64,000 bases of DNA from Cordilura impudica (Eukaryota > Arthropoda > Insecta > Diptera > Scathophagidae), in the NCBI GenBank assembly GCA_963682025.1, contig OY821518.1, positions 231,523,000-231,586,999 on the forward strand, read 5' to 3'. The position numbers and the translations under genes are program-made. Shown piece after piece: positions 47,101-58,249 of the stretch. The stretch's first letter is position 1; every line of letters starts with the position of its first letter. Below the pieces are notes generated by a model. It saw nothing but the letters and a program-made list of their open reading frames with translations. It ran no database searches and had not been told where the DNA came from.

Positions 47101-47865
47101 TAAATAAAAAAATAATTGTTCAACATTTCTATAGAAAAAAAGTGATTTTTTTCCTGAGGTTAACATATTGTGGGTATTACAGTATTGAGGGTATGAAATT
47201 TTAGTTAGGCATGTTACATACCTTCGGAAAGGTTAATTTGTCTAGTTTCTCAGTATAAGTTTTATTTGTAAGGTTTTAGACACAAATAGGAAAAAATTCA
47301 AAATAGTGCATTTGTGAAAAATTGAAAAACCGTTGTCTTGAGTTACAAAACATTTATTTTGATAGATATCCCACTCCCATCCCACTAAGCGACCAAAAAG
47401 CTCTTAAAGGAAAAATCCTAAGCTTTCTTATGAAAAAAATGCCCTTTTTGAAAAAAAAAGGCAAAAAATGCTTTAATTTAGCAAAAAAAAGTCAAAAATT
47501 TTTTTTAAGTATTTTTTTTCCGAAATATTGAAGAAATAGCTATCTAAACTATTTGGGAGAAAATTTTCTAAGAACAATAGGTAATAAGTTTCATGAATGA
47601 GAAAAAACACCTGTTTGGCCAAAATGTCAAATTTTGATCCCCTCTAACTCAGAGAGATCTTGACCGATCTTGTTGAAAAATTGTGTCTAAACTACTATCC
47701 AATAGAACTAACCTTGGTGCAAATTTCATCCTGATCGGAAGACATCGGTTTCAGAAGTTGGTGCACTTGACATGAAACCCCCCATATATTTATAGTCATT
47801 TAAGCATACAAAACAGTTTTTATAACATATTCGGAAATTCGATTGTTTTTCATTTAAGCAGAGTC

Positions 47866-48180
47866 ACAAAAAAGGATAATCCAAAACACAATATTGCAAA
47901 AGACAAAATCGTAAAATCGTAAAAACGAAAATCTAGAAAACTGAAAAAACGCAAAACCAAAATCGAAAAAACGAAAATCACAAAACTGCAATATCACAAA
48001 AAACCTAAACCGAAAACGTAAAATCCAAAAAACACAAAATCGCAAAATCCTAAAAACATAATAATGAAAATAGTAAAAACGTGTTTATAAAATCGCAAAC
48101 ACGAAAATCGTAGAACCGCAAAAAATCAAAATCTTAGAAAAGTAAAACGCAAAAACGAAAATTGTAAAAACACAAAACCA
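47866..48180. repeat. A/C-rich degenerate tandem array
   Basis: Variants of CGAAAATCGTAAAAACGCAA with an 11-12-base period. Almost no T-runs on the plus strand, mirroring the composition of the 122-758 array. The frame 47854-48045 (F and R rich) is an artefact. Confidence 0.85.
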
Positions 48181-48329
48181 TTTTTTTGATTGTACGGAGA
48201 TTCAATTAAACACTCAGTTTCTTATACATAGTTACACATAAAGACCCTGTAATTTCGTATTTTTTATAATTGAATTTAACTATTGGACTTATTCTATAAA
48301 ACGAAAAGTAACGCAACATTTAAAATTTA

Positions 48330-49090
48330 TAAGAAACCATTTTTAAAATATTTCAAAGTTTTAAAATTTTCATAGAAATTTTTTAGGGTGTGAAGATAAT
48401 ATCGAAACTAATATCGTACTTAACATGAGCAAAGATGAATATCCAAAAATTTTAACAATTAAATTTAGACTATAAACACATATTTTACATAAAAAATAAT
48501 GTATGTTCACATATAACAGCAAGCGGTCAGTTTGTACCGACCTGAATGGGGTTGTTATATGTCGGTTAAAACCCCCCCAAGGGAGTAGATTTGGTTAGTA
48601 GGAACATCGGTAGTGACGAAAGGGTGTGGTGATAAATATCGAAAAAAATATCTGTTAAGATTTTTAACAGAGAATGTTACTGTTAACATTTTCTGTTAAG
48701 TACATAACATGACCAGAGGAAATTTTTTATTTATTTAAGTAAAGATTTTAATAATTAAATGTAGGCTATAAACATATATGTGACAAATAATAAAGATAAC
48801 AGCATGTAATGTTCAAGTGACCAAAACAGTTATTTCTAGCCGCCTTGAATGGGGGGTTGTCATATATCAGGTAAAAGCCCCATGGGAGTAGATTCTAATG
48901 GATTACCGCATATATTCAATAGTTTCTCAGGAAAAAAGATACAAAGGATCAAAAGACGAAATTTTCTTTTAAGCGGTATGCCATTAGAATCTACTCCACT
49001 TGAAAATAACACATAACAAAAATCTGTTTAAGTACTTAAATATTCAAGTACTTAACAGAAAATGTTAACATTAACCTTTTCAGTGAAGAT
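48330..49090. repeat. Tandem duplication of a dispersed repeat, unit about 290 bp
   Basis: Blocks recur in order: TACTTAACATGAGCAAAGAT (48417) and TACATAACATGACCAGAGGA (48701); AATGGGGTTGTTATATGTCG (48544) and AATGGGGGGTTGTCATATAT (48851); GGGAGTAGATTTGG and GGGAGTAGATTCTAATGG. A third start lies near 49030. Non-coding; relatives at 15985 and 19350. Confidence 0.65.
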
Positions 49091-49542
49091 ATTGTACAAG
49101 CATGAGCCTTGGGAACAACCGCGGTAATGTTGATTGGTATAGATTTAGTTGTTAAATGAGCTGTTATAGAGAAAACTTTGTATAATTTTTATTAAAGTTA
49201 AAATTTAAATATAAGTCCATCGTACTTCACCGAGTCAAAAGCAGTAAATAAACGCTATTTTGAAAACTATTCTTAACTGATTTCCCATTTTTAGTAACGG
49301 TTGAGAGGTATTGTGCTGATTTCTAAAGCCTAATTGATGAGATGGAATAATATTATTAACACCAACGAAGTTATTTCTCTTTCATTATCTTTGCTAAAAT
49401 TGTAATTGTAGGCTAATCGGTCGATAAATATTAAAGCTTTTTTTTTTAAATTCAGTTCCAAAATTTCACCACTCACAACAAATTTTAGTGTAATACCATC
49501 AAAATATTCTTATATGTCGGGATTTATCTCGATTTAATATTC
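49091..49542. other. AT-rich sequence, no supported gene
   Basis: Some phrases (AATTGATGAGATGGAATAAT, ATTATTAACACCAACG around 49335-49365) could be decayed LINE 3' coding sequence, but nothing readable. Confidence 0.35.
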
Positions 49543-49546
49543 TTAA

Positions 49547-50600
49547 CCTTTGCCCAGTCTTTGGGTCAAAATGACCCAATTTGTTTTTTTTTTCAATCCA
49601 AAATTTTTCATTTGAATTACAATTACATCAGATTATGATTTTATAGCAAAAAAAAGAAACATTTTTTATTTCTCCGTACATGGCAGTATATAATTTGGGT
49701 CAATTTGGCCCAAAATTAGTTATGGCAATTTAATACTCAATTTAAAATTTTTTTTATGAAATCAATTGAATTTGATCTCTAAGTGCTCCGCTTATTGTAG
49801 CCAAAGCAACCAATTTTTTTTTTTTTGCTGGCTGAAACTTCTAAGGGCACTGTTACACGTTCGATATATATTGACAGCGATCCAAATATCAAAATATATA
49901 TTGAACGCGTAGCATGCAGTATTGATGGATCGCAATCCATCTTAATGGATTTCAGAATAGGAGGCCATTCTGCGCTTTGGATCGCGATCCAAATATTGCC
50001 AGCAGCTCCTTTTCTTTTATTTATCGAAACATAAAAATGTACTTTGACAGGAGCAGCCACCAGTTTAAACAGTTAGGATCACAAAAATCAAGCTTTATAA
50101 AGCAGTCTGGGCCTACCAAAAGTTGATTTGTTTATGTCGCCAAATATAAGAAACATTGTAATTCAAATGGCCAATTAAATAATCGATGAACAATTTGTGC
50201 TATTTCGAGTCCGTTGCAGTTTTATACAGTACATTCCACCAAAGCCTGTAAAATATGGAATAAAAACTTGGACTCGAATGCGTTTCAACAAAAAAAGTTT
50301 ATACGGCCGTCCGGCTAAGCCCGAAAAGGCACAAGGTGATTAGATTAGAGTTGTTAACAAAGAAGAGAGAACAAGAACTGCTTAATATTTTTTATACCTA
50401 TGAATCTTCATATGAAAAAAGCAATGAAATTAAATTTCCGCTTAAATAGTTTAGAAAAATGCTTATATATTTTTTTAGTTGTTATATTTTGTATTGTTGT
50501 TGTAATCTTTTAAAAACTAATAAGAGAAACTGAATACAAAATAAACCGTTTACGCTTTTAAGCAAATTACTGTGAATGGGTCAAATTGACTCAAAAGGTC
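49547..50600 (+). mobile_element. piggyBac-like transposon remnant
   Basis: TTAA at both sides (49543-49546, 50601-50604). The ends share CTTTGGGTCAAAATGACCC-like inverted sequence (right end CCTTTTGAGTCAATTTGACC in reverse complement). Inside, about 50190-50340 codes for IDEQFVLFRVRCSFIQYIPP followed by KPVKYGIKTW, the highly conserved transposase block around a catalytic Asp (DEQ). The rest is deleted, and a palindrome-rich insert lies at 49845-49990. Confidence 0.8.
50190..50350 (+). pseudogene. piggyBac transposase fragment
   Basis: About 50 residues of the DDE_Tnp_1_7 domain: DEQFVLFRVRC, YIPPKPVKYGIKTWTRM, then a diverged tail SLYGRPAKPEKAQGD before a stop. In active relatives the block reads DE(Q/M)(L/M)..F.GR..F.QY.P.KP.K.GIK; here the GR is changed to VR. 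Clearly a relic. Confidence 0.75.
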
Positions 50601-50932
50601 TTAAGGGTGCATTTGCAAAGAATGCTCACGAATTAAATAGAATTGTTTGTAATCATGAACCCAGTGTTAATGAAATCAATATTATTTTCCGTTTAAAAAG
50701 GATTTCACTTCAATAAAATGTTTTTATAGCAATGTATATATATTAATAATTCTTTCAGATTTAAATGTTTAATTTAAAATAAAGTTTGACATATTAACCC
50801 CTTAAATGGCGGATATATTAGTGGCGTAATTTTGATAATTATTTTATATTATATTACACATGAAACATTTGCAAAAAAGTAAGAAATATTTAAAAAATAT
50901 AAATGGAAATATTTAAAAATAGCTAAAAACAC

Positions 50933-52474
50933 GGCTTAAGTCTCGTTTAGGTGCACCTCTCCGATCCGTTCCAAATTTTCACCACTCGTTCCACTTTTTA
51001 ATTCGATTCCAGCAAAATATTTTTTTTTGTCGGAAGCCCATATTTCCCGAGTTATAGACCTCCAAAGTTTTGACATTGCTTTCGATATAACTTGAACAAT
51101 TCTAATCGGACTTTAGCAATATATATATCATATGAAAGCTTATTAAAGTACCTTTAATTTGATATAAAAAAGTTCGAAATCCATTAACCCATTATGGGCC
51201 AAAATAATTTTCTTTCTTTTTAAGATGCAGTTTTTTGTAAATAATTCATTTTATTTCAATAAAACGCTATTACAACAACAAAATATATGTTAATGAGTAC
51301 ATTCATAGGATTAACAGCTTTTATTTAAAATATAGTTTGACCTTTTAACCCTTTGTAATCCGGAGATATTAGGGGTACAACTTTGTTTTTTTTTTTATTG
51401 CACAAATAACAAAAACCCATAACACTAAAAACAACACTTTCTTAAAAAATTCGACATAACAATTCTAACTAGAAATGGAAATTTTTTTTAAAAAAATTTC
51501 TTGTATATTTGGGAAAGTTTTTTTTCGCAAACGTGGCATTATCTCATATTTTGTCCTCTTAACCCTTCCAGGACCGGAGATATTATTGACTTTTAATGAG
51601 ACTATTATGAAAATTTTGTTGGGAAATTCGCTTGTGACGTACGCAGGAAAACTTTATTCAGCGAAGCCACCTGCCGTGTCCTACTGGAGGAGAAAACCCT
51701 TAAGCGCGGCCGCAGGCCGCCACGCAGAAAAACTTTAGTATGCGAAGCCAGATTTCAATACTTAACTTTAGTGTCTCCGGGAAGACATAAGACAAGATAA
51801 AGCCATCATGGCCTTATCTCACATGGTATTAAAGCATCCCCTCATTTCTTCTCCGTCCTATTATGAAAATTTTGTTGGGAAATTCGCTTGTGACGTACGC
51901 AGGAAAACTTTATTCAGCGAAGCCACCTGCCGTGTCCTACTGGAGGAGAAACCCCTTAAGCGCGGCCGCAGTCCGCCACGCAGAAAAACTTTAGTATGCG
52001 AAGCCAGATTTCAATACTTAACTTTAGTGTCTCCGGGAAGACATAAGACAAGATAAAGCCATCATGGCCTTATCTCACATGGTATTAAAGCATCACCTCA
52101 TTTCTTCTCCGTCCTATTATACCTTACCTTATGTACGTAATTTCTTCTGATAATTACAGCTTTTCACAAAAACTCTTTATCAAAAATGCACAATCTTGAA
52201 TAGGTTCACAATGGGTTGAAGGATTTCGAACTTTTTTATTTTGAAATAAAGGCAATTTAATAAGCTTTCAAATGATACATATATATTGCTCAAATCCGAT
52301 AAGAATTGTTCAAGTTATATCGAAATCAATGTCAAAACTTTGGAGGTCCATAACTCGGAAAATATGGGTTTCCGACAAAAAAAAAATTTTTTTTCCTAAA
52401 TCATCTCAAATACCCCTATTTCCAAAAAAAAAAAAAAAAAAATCGGGGTGGTGCACCTAAACGAGACTTGTTCC
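50933..52474. mobile_element. Inverted-repeat element with 8-bp duplication
   Basis: The 8-bp sequence AAAAACAC lies on both sides (50925-50932, 52475-52482). Ends GGCTTAAGTCTCGTTTAGGT and, reverse complement of the right, GGAACAAGTCTCGTTTAGGT; inverted similarity extends about 270 bases inward. The core holds a near-identical 256-bp tandem duplication. GG-start ends with an 8-bp duplication would fit Merlin, but no transposase is seen. Class undetermined. Confidence 0.7.
51602..52120. repeat. GC-rich 256-bp tandem duplication
   Basis: Two copies (51602-51857 and 51858-52113, plus the first bases of a third) differ at only about four positions. Each contains CTTAAGCGCGGCCGCAG, a NotI-like GCGGCCGC, CTCCGGGAAGACATAAGACA, and an inverted pair AGATAA(A)GCCAT / ATGGCCTTATCT. 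GC content is much higher than the flanks. Frames 51475-51738 and 51808-52056 follow the repeat; no domain recognised. Confidence 0.9.
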
Positions 52475-52482
52475 AAAAACAC

Positions 52483-53924
52483 TTAAAAAATATTTAAATA
52501 AAAACCTACAGAAATTGGAAATGCTTTGGAAATCAATGTCCGAACTTTGAAGGTCCATAGTTCGGAATATATGGGCCGTCAGAGCAGTTGTCAATATCTA
52601 TTAAAACCTTGTATTTTTATTATTTCTATAAATGATAAAAAAAAAATTATATATATCATGTAACACAAAACTTACCTCATTGATTATTTAAGAAAATTCT
52701 GCTTTGGAAATACTATAAAATTGTTTTGCTGTCACCACACAAAAACAACAATGACAACAATATTGCAATAATGTCGTTGTGATGATTGAATCGTTGTTTA
52801 ATCGTTATTTTATTTGTTGCTAAATGAAAACATACAATATTAATGAAATGATTGACACATGAAGAGGCAAATTAAAATTGCAAAAAAAGAAACAATTAAA
52901 CAAATTATATGATTATGATTAAGAACACCAAACCAAAATTATTTATAAATCACTAATTATACAAAAACACTTATATTTCGTTTCATTTATTGTATTTCTA
53001 ATTAGATGGCAACACTTTTCCTTTTATTTTTCTTATTTTTGTTTCCAACTCCCCATTTTAACTTCACATTCGTTAAAATGTCATACATTTTTTTACTTCG
53101 TTATTTGCATATTTTTTCTATAGTCGGCTTTTTTCTGCCACCCAACCCATTATGATTTTTTTTATTTTGTATGATTTTTTAATTATCTAAATTGACAATT
53201 TATTTTAGCAAAATTCAATTTCCCTTATTTGCATTAAAAAAAAAGAGGAATACCACTCACACACCCACACTAATGCATTCTTAACGCTTATATTTAACAG
53301 AATTCTTTTTTTTTCAATTTGTCATGGAGACTATTTAATCAATTACTGAATTTTTATTTTTTCGATATCGATAAATTGTTATTACTTTTTTCCTTTAATT
53401 TATTTAGCAGACTTTTGTTAATTTTCTTGTAAAACTTGTTTAATTTTCTCGAGCTGTTTTTCAAATTTTTTTAAGAAATGTTAAAAACATTCTCTTCGAT
53501 TTTCTTTTCGCTGTGCTTCCGTTTACACGACCACTCGTTTTGCCAGAAATCGTCGCACTAAAAAGAAAATGACAAAAACAGATTCGTTACAATTTAATAG
53601 ATATGTTATTGTGAATCAAAAGAAATGGTTTTTACTCGCTGTGTGCAGGTGGCGCTGAAGTCAATTCCATATTTCATATCGTTGTAATATAGTGCTACCA
53701 GATCAACTTTTTAGATGAAATTTTAAAACACGCCTCGACGCTATTCCATATATGATCCTCAGGCCGAAGTTCTTGAGATGTCAGTTAAGTTTCGGTTAGT
53801 TAAATTAGCATTTTTAAATACTAGTTACTTCAGATTATTAAAAATCATGAGAAAATTCCTTTATACAAAATTGTAAGTTTAAAAATTGAATTTTCCATCA
53901 CATACAATTTATTAACCTTCTTAA
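52483..53924. other. AT-rich sequence, no supported gene
   Basis: Mixed low-complexity sequence. A slightly less AT-rich patch at 53500-53560 (TGCTTCCGTTTACACGACCA) carries no readable frame. Confidence 0.45.
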
Positions 53925-54922
53925 ATTTTTTTTATATATCATGGCAACGGAGGAAATATGTCTTGAAAATTTAAAGAATGATATAGATAATATTAATAAA
54001 TGGCTAAAAATGAATAAATTAAAACTTAACGAAAACAAAACTAAATTAATGGAAATCAATATGAACACAAACATAACATTCAAAATAAATAATGTAATAA
54101 TAGAAAAATTGAATAATATAAAATATTTGGGTTTCTTGATTGACAAAGATTTAAACTTTAAAGATTATGTCGAATACATATGTAAGAAAATTGGCAAGGA
54201 AATCGGGTTTTTTAAACGTTTAAGAAACAGGGTGACAATATTAACCGCAATTAATATCTATAACACTACCATAAAACCTCATTTTGAGTATGGGTCAACC
54301 ATATTATTTGCATGCTGTTCAGACCAACAAATAACGAGGCTGCAAAAACTACAAAATAAGGCTATGCGCTCAATTTTAAAATGCAATCGGTTTACTTCAA
54401 TAAGATATATGTTAGACGCACTGAAATGGCTAAACATCCAACAAAGGCTGCAACTTAATACAATATTCTTTATCCAAAAAATGAAGATGGGAAGAGCACC
54501 AGATTACTTGACCGAACAAATTAGATATGTTGGAGATGTTCAACCCTATAACCTTAGGAATCCCTTAGACTTTAGACCACAGAGAGCAGATACAACAGCA
54601 ATACAAAAATCTTTATTTTACAAAGGATTAAATCTTTACAACATGATGCCGAATGATGTCAAGAACGAAATTAATGTAAATCTTTTTAGAAAGAAAACTG
54701 TAAATTTTATTAAAAATGTTAACTTTGAATCGAAATATATAATAATATTTGTTAATTAATATGAAATGTCATTTAAAAGTATTTAAATACTACTAATAAT
54801 AATAAATTATTCCAAAACCATAGTTCATACAGCTTATGCTGCAACAGAGCTTATCCCGTGGTTCGTACCAGGGATGAGTAATCTCTAGCATATGCGGACC
54901 TATGCAGGGATGGATTTATTTC

Positions 54923-54953
<31 letters not shown>
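53925..54953 (+). pseudogene. Jockey-type LINE, 3' part, open frame
   Basis: A 272-codon frame (53941-54759) without internal stop. It covers the RT thumb and C-terminal region: LKNDIDNINKWLKMNKLKLN, KTKLMEIN, IKYLGFLIDKDLNFKDYVEY, YNTTIKPHFEYGSTIL, LQKLQNKAMRSILKCNRF, VQPYNLRNPLDFRPQRADTT and FRKKTVNFIKNVNF. The YADD box is just lost (copy begins after it). The 3' UTR continues to a (TAA)n tail at 54922-54952. It is the undeleted relative of 31357-31810. The ATG at 53941 is not a true start; the copy is 5'-truncated but otherwise clean, hence young. Confidence 0.88.
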
Positions 54954-55559
54954 TGTTTTTTATCCGCCTTTGAACACCAAATATATTTTTTAATTTCTTA
55001 TTTGTAAAATTAATTAATTATTTTAAGAGGGGCGTTAAATTTACTTATTAATTCATTCCACTTTTCCGTGAGCTCTTAAATTGGGACTACCATGCGTTAA
55101 TTAAAAAAATGTGACTTGATATCAATTTATATTAGTTATCGAAGGTTTGTTAATAGTAAAAATGTTGTTCACAAAACTAATTAGTTTAGTTATTTTCCTT
55201 TTTACCACCACGGGGTCCATAAATATTCTTAACAATAAAATTATATTACAGGTAACGAAAAATTGTTCTTATTTATCAATAAAAAATAATAAAAGAAATA
55301 ATATATTTAGGCTCATTTACAAAATCGAAACGTAACGATATGTTAGTAAAGTTATATAGAAAAATAAAGTTTTTGAAATTTATCTAAAATTTGTTCATAG
55401 AATACCGAAAATATTTTTTTTTTTTAATCTCAAAAGTTCTTGATAAAATTTCTTAATTTAATAAAATAAGATTTATAAGTAAATTTATACAAAAAATATT
55501 GCATTGAAAATCTAAAACCTACATTTACCCTTAATGTAACATTTCAAAAAAATTACAAT
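54954..55559. other. AT-rich sequence, no supported gene
   Basis: The 62-codon frame at 55147-55335 has a hydrophobic start, but no homology or gene structure supports it. Confidence 0.45.
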
Positions 55560-55672
55560 TGAATGATTAAATATTTAAGCTCGAGATCTTTTTGAATTTA
55601 TTTATTATTACAAATATTCCATATTCCAATATTTCGATCAGCTTCGCTAATCATCTTCAGGGATATTGAATG
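55560..55672 (-). repeat. Penelope-like terminal fragment, copy 2
   Basis: On the minus strand: CCCTGAAGATG, hairpin ATTAGC-GAA-GCTGAT, CGAAATATTGGAATATGG, then GATCTCGAGCTTAAATATTT. It shares flanks with 6930-7030, but the stem sequence differs in a compensating way. Confidence 0.45.
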
Positions 55673-55690
55673 CTTACATTAATAAACTAA

Positions 55691-55807
55691 CGCCCGTATT
55701 CATAATGAAAATCTAGCAGTTGGCTAACTTTTTTTCCATACAAATTTTGAAATTTTCGTATGAAAAAAAGTTAGCCAACTGCTAGAATTTGATTATGAAT
55801 ACGGGCG
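55691..55807. mobile_element. 117-bp hairpin MITE, TAA duplication
   Basis: CGCCCGTATTCATAAT starts both arms; the arms (about 56 bases) include CTAGCAGTTGGCTAACTTTT and pair almost completely. TAA lies at 55688-55690 and 55808-55810. PIF/Harbinger-type by duplication; the CGTATTCATAA terminal core is shared with 7448-8425. If transcribed it would fold into one long hairpin. Confidence 0.88.
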
Positions 55808-55810
55808 TAA

Positions 55811-56864
55811 TTAAACTAAAGCTAGGGATGCAATTATCACGATGATGCTTGAATAGTTAATCATTTAATTGTAATTTGAAAGGTAGACAAAAATACAAAA
55901 TATTAATTATTTTTAAAGATTGTTGTGAACTCAAATCTTTTTCAGCTGTTTCCTGCATTCTTTATAAAATCCGTCACATGTTGTTGTCATCTGTTTTTAT
56001 TCCTAAACGAATATATTTTGTTTAAATTTTTTTTTTTTTTTTTCAAAAAACTTAAATACCATACTGAAGCTCTAGGCACCTTCAGGCTTGCTAATATAAT
56101 AAATACAATTAAAATTACAACCTCTTTACTTTAGTTGACCATACCCATAAATACTCGTATATATCTAGATATGAGAATCTAAGACAGTATTCTGAAGACG
56201 CCCCACACATTAGCAAATGCATGCGATATTTTTGAATCAATTGAATTATTGTTATTAAAAATGCATATAACAATTTTGTTTTAAATTCAATGATCGCTAT
56301 AAAGCAGAATAAACTTTTGATAATTTATTTTATCAGATGATGTTTTTAGGTGCAAAAATGCAATAACGTTTTGATTGTAACAGTAGCGGCATGTAATTTG
56401 AATCATTTAGATGACACTGTACAACAATCCGAAAATTAATAAATTCTTTCTATATACAAAAAAAAAAAAAATTATTGTTTTTATAAAAATACAAGTAAAA
56501 AATTACAATAAATCTAACGGTATTTAAATTTAAATATTATTAAAATTTAAAGGTTAACTACTCTGTGTAACATTCCAAAAATTGTTGTACAGTGTAATCC
56601 ATAGCAGCATTAGTTGTAAAAACGGAGTCAAAATTTTCTGGCACAAATTACAAATACGGGTTTGTTACAAATTGCGTTTTTAAAAGTGGCATATTTGATA
56701 TATGTATTAAAATGACCAGTTGCGATATCCTAGGCCTTACTTTATACCAATATTAATCGTATTTTTTAATCACTTAATTTTAAATTTTTTCATATAAAAC
56801 AAAAAACTAACCCATAAAAACAGTTTTTATTAAAGCTCTTTCTTTCCTTATGCATATGAATTTT
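55811..56864. other. AT-rich sequence, no supported gene
   Basis: No domain in the frame at 55925-56134. TTGTACAGTGTAATCCATAG near 56583 and TGACACTGTACAACAATCCG near 56411 form a weak inverted pair around a poly-A segment, suggesting another small element without clear boundaries. Confidence 0.4.
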
Positions 56865-57420
56865 GAATATCTCCGTGACTGCGTGACTGTGTGTGACTAT
56901 CTTAAATTAATCTTTGGCCACAAGTCTATGGACAAAGATCCATCGGATGAGGGGAAGTGAGGTTTTAATCTCTCCGTGACTGTGCGTGACTATGCGTGAC
57001 TGCGCATGACTATGTCGAAGTTGATCTTTCTTTACAGCAAGTATATCGACCAAGTTTCAGATTGGTCGGATGAGGGGAAATGACATTTAGATCACTCCGT
57101 GACTATGCGTGACCATGCGTGACTAAGTCAAAGTTAATATTTTGTTCACAGCAAGTGCATTGACCGTGACTATGCGTGACTGCGCATGACTATGTCGAAG
57201 TTTATCTTTCTTTACAGCAAGTATGTCGACCAAGTTTGAGATCGATCGGATGAGGGGAAATGACATTTAGATCACTCCGTAACTGTGCGTGACCACACGT
57301 GACTGTGTGTGACTACCCCAACAATAATCTGTAGTCACGACAAGACTATGGGCCAAATTTCAGATCAATTGGATAAGGGGGAATGCGGTCCACCCATGGC
57401 AGACAGACAGACAGAGAGTA
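56865..57420. repeat. CGTGACT minisatellite inside a larger tandem unit
   Basis: About four units of roughly 120-150 bases. Each has CTCCGTGACTGTGCGTGACT-type decamer repeats, then a GAAGTTGATCTTTCTTTACA-like block, then GATCGGATGAGGGGAAATGA. Ends with CAGACAGACAGACAGAGAG. Non-coding. Confidence 0.85.
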
Positions 57421-58249
57421 TGAGTTAAAAGAAAGAGTTTAAAAAGGATTTATTAAATCCAAGAAAATATTTAGATTTTATTTTAAGAAAATTTAATTTT
57501 TTTCAACACAACTAGCTTATTTAAACAAAAAAAAAGTTTTCCCAAGGTTCCAAGAGTTATTTTTTAAATTTTATTTAAATTAATTTAAAATTTAATAAAT
57601 ACAACTATTATTTAAATGTTAAAATACGTACATATTTATTAGTTAAATTTGAGAACTTTTCCGGTGAAAATATTCAGTAATAAAATTTAAGAGAGTAAAA
57701 AATATCTAAAAACTACGCAAAAATTGCTGATAAACAGCTGGTAATAAAATAAAAATAAATCGAAAAACGTTAACCCGTTCCTTGCCGAGGCCAAACTTTG
57801 AACTTTTGCATATTTAAACAAATTAATTTTCCTAGTAAACTAGAGGAAACCCCTACTATGGGTTGGGAAACAAAATTTGTCTCATTTCGCAATAGGTTAA
57901 CAACGTGTTAATAAAACAATACTTCATATCTGAGTACTTATAGGTATAGAGACCAAAAACAAATTATGGCTTTAATCAATTTGTTAGTTGAAAAAATGTT
58001 CATCACATTTCATGACCTAGAGTTTTTGCCACAAAAGTGGTCTGGGGCATTTGATATTTCTTGAAAAGTTTTTTATGATTTTGAAGTTATATAGCTTTTT
58101 AAAGAGATAATTTATTTACCCAAAACTTTGTATTTCTGTTTTTTTGCTATTCGCATATTTCTAGGGGGTGGGACTTTAAATTCGAACACTTTTTTTTCCC
58201 TCCATATAATGTAGAGTAGGGTGGCCCTTCGTAGGGTTTTAATATAAAG
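57421..58249. other. AT-rich sequence, no supported gene
   Basis: No frame with recognisable domain; short GC-bearing patches at 57772-57800 and 58190-58235 look like decayed transposon ends but have no partner. Confidence 0.4.

Larger units (their letters stand above)
42889..47783 (+). mobile_element. DNA transposon with terminal inverted repeats of about 0.58 kb
   Basis: Ends read GGGGGATTTCATGTCAAGTG and, reverse-complemented from the right, GGGGGGTTTCATGTCAAGTG. The inverted repeats extend 42889 to about 43474 and about 47207 to 47783 with only scattered differences. ATAT is found on both sides (42885-42888, 47784-47787), a likely 4-bp duplication. The interior holds a broken transposase frame (43492-44790) and an antisense LINE (44960-47100). 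Long ends, a 4-bp duplication and an acidic-triad-like protein suggest a Sola-like element, but the superfamily is not proven. Confidence 0.8.

Noticed and set aside
49779..50060. 93-codon minus frame and 69-codon plus frame in the piggyBac region
   Set aside because: Both follow palindromic sequence around TGGATCGCGATCCA; no domain, and they overlap on opposite strands.
54815..54920. tRNA-like or SINE-like segment (GTGGTTCGTACCAGGGATG)
   Set aside because: A TTCG-loop-like string is present, but no cloverleaf could be folded; it fits the 3' UTR of the Jockey LINE ending in (TAA)n.
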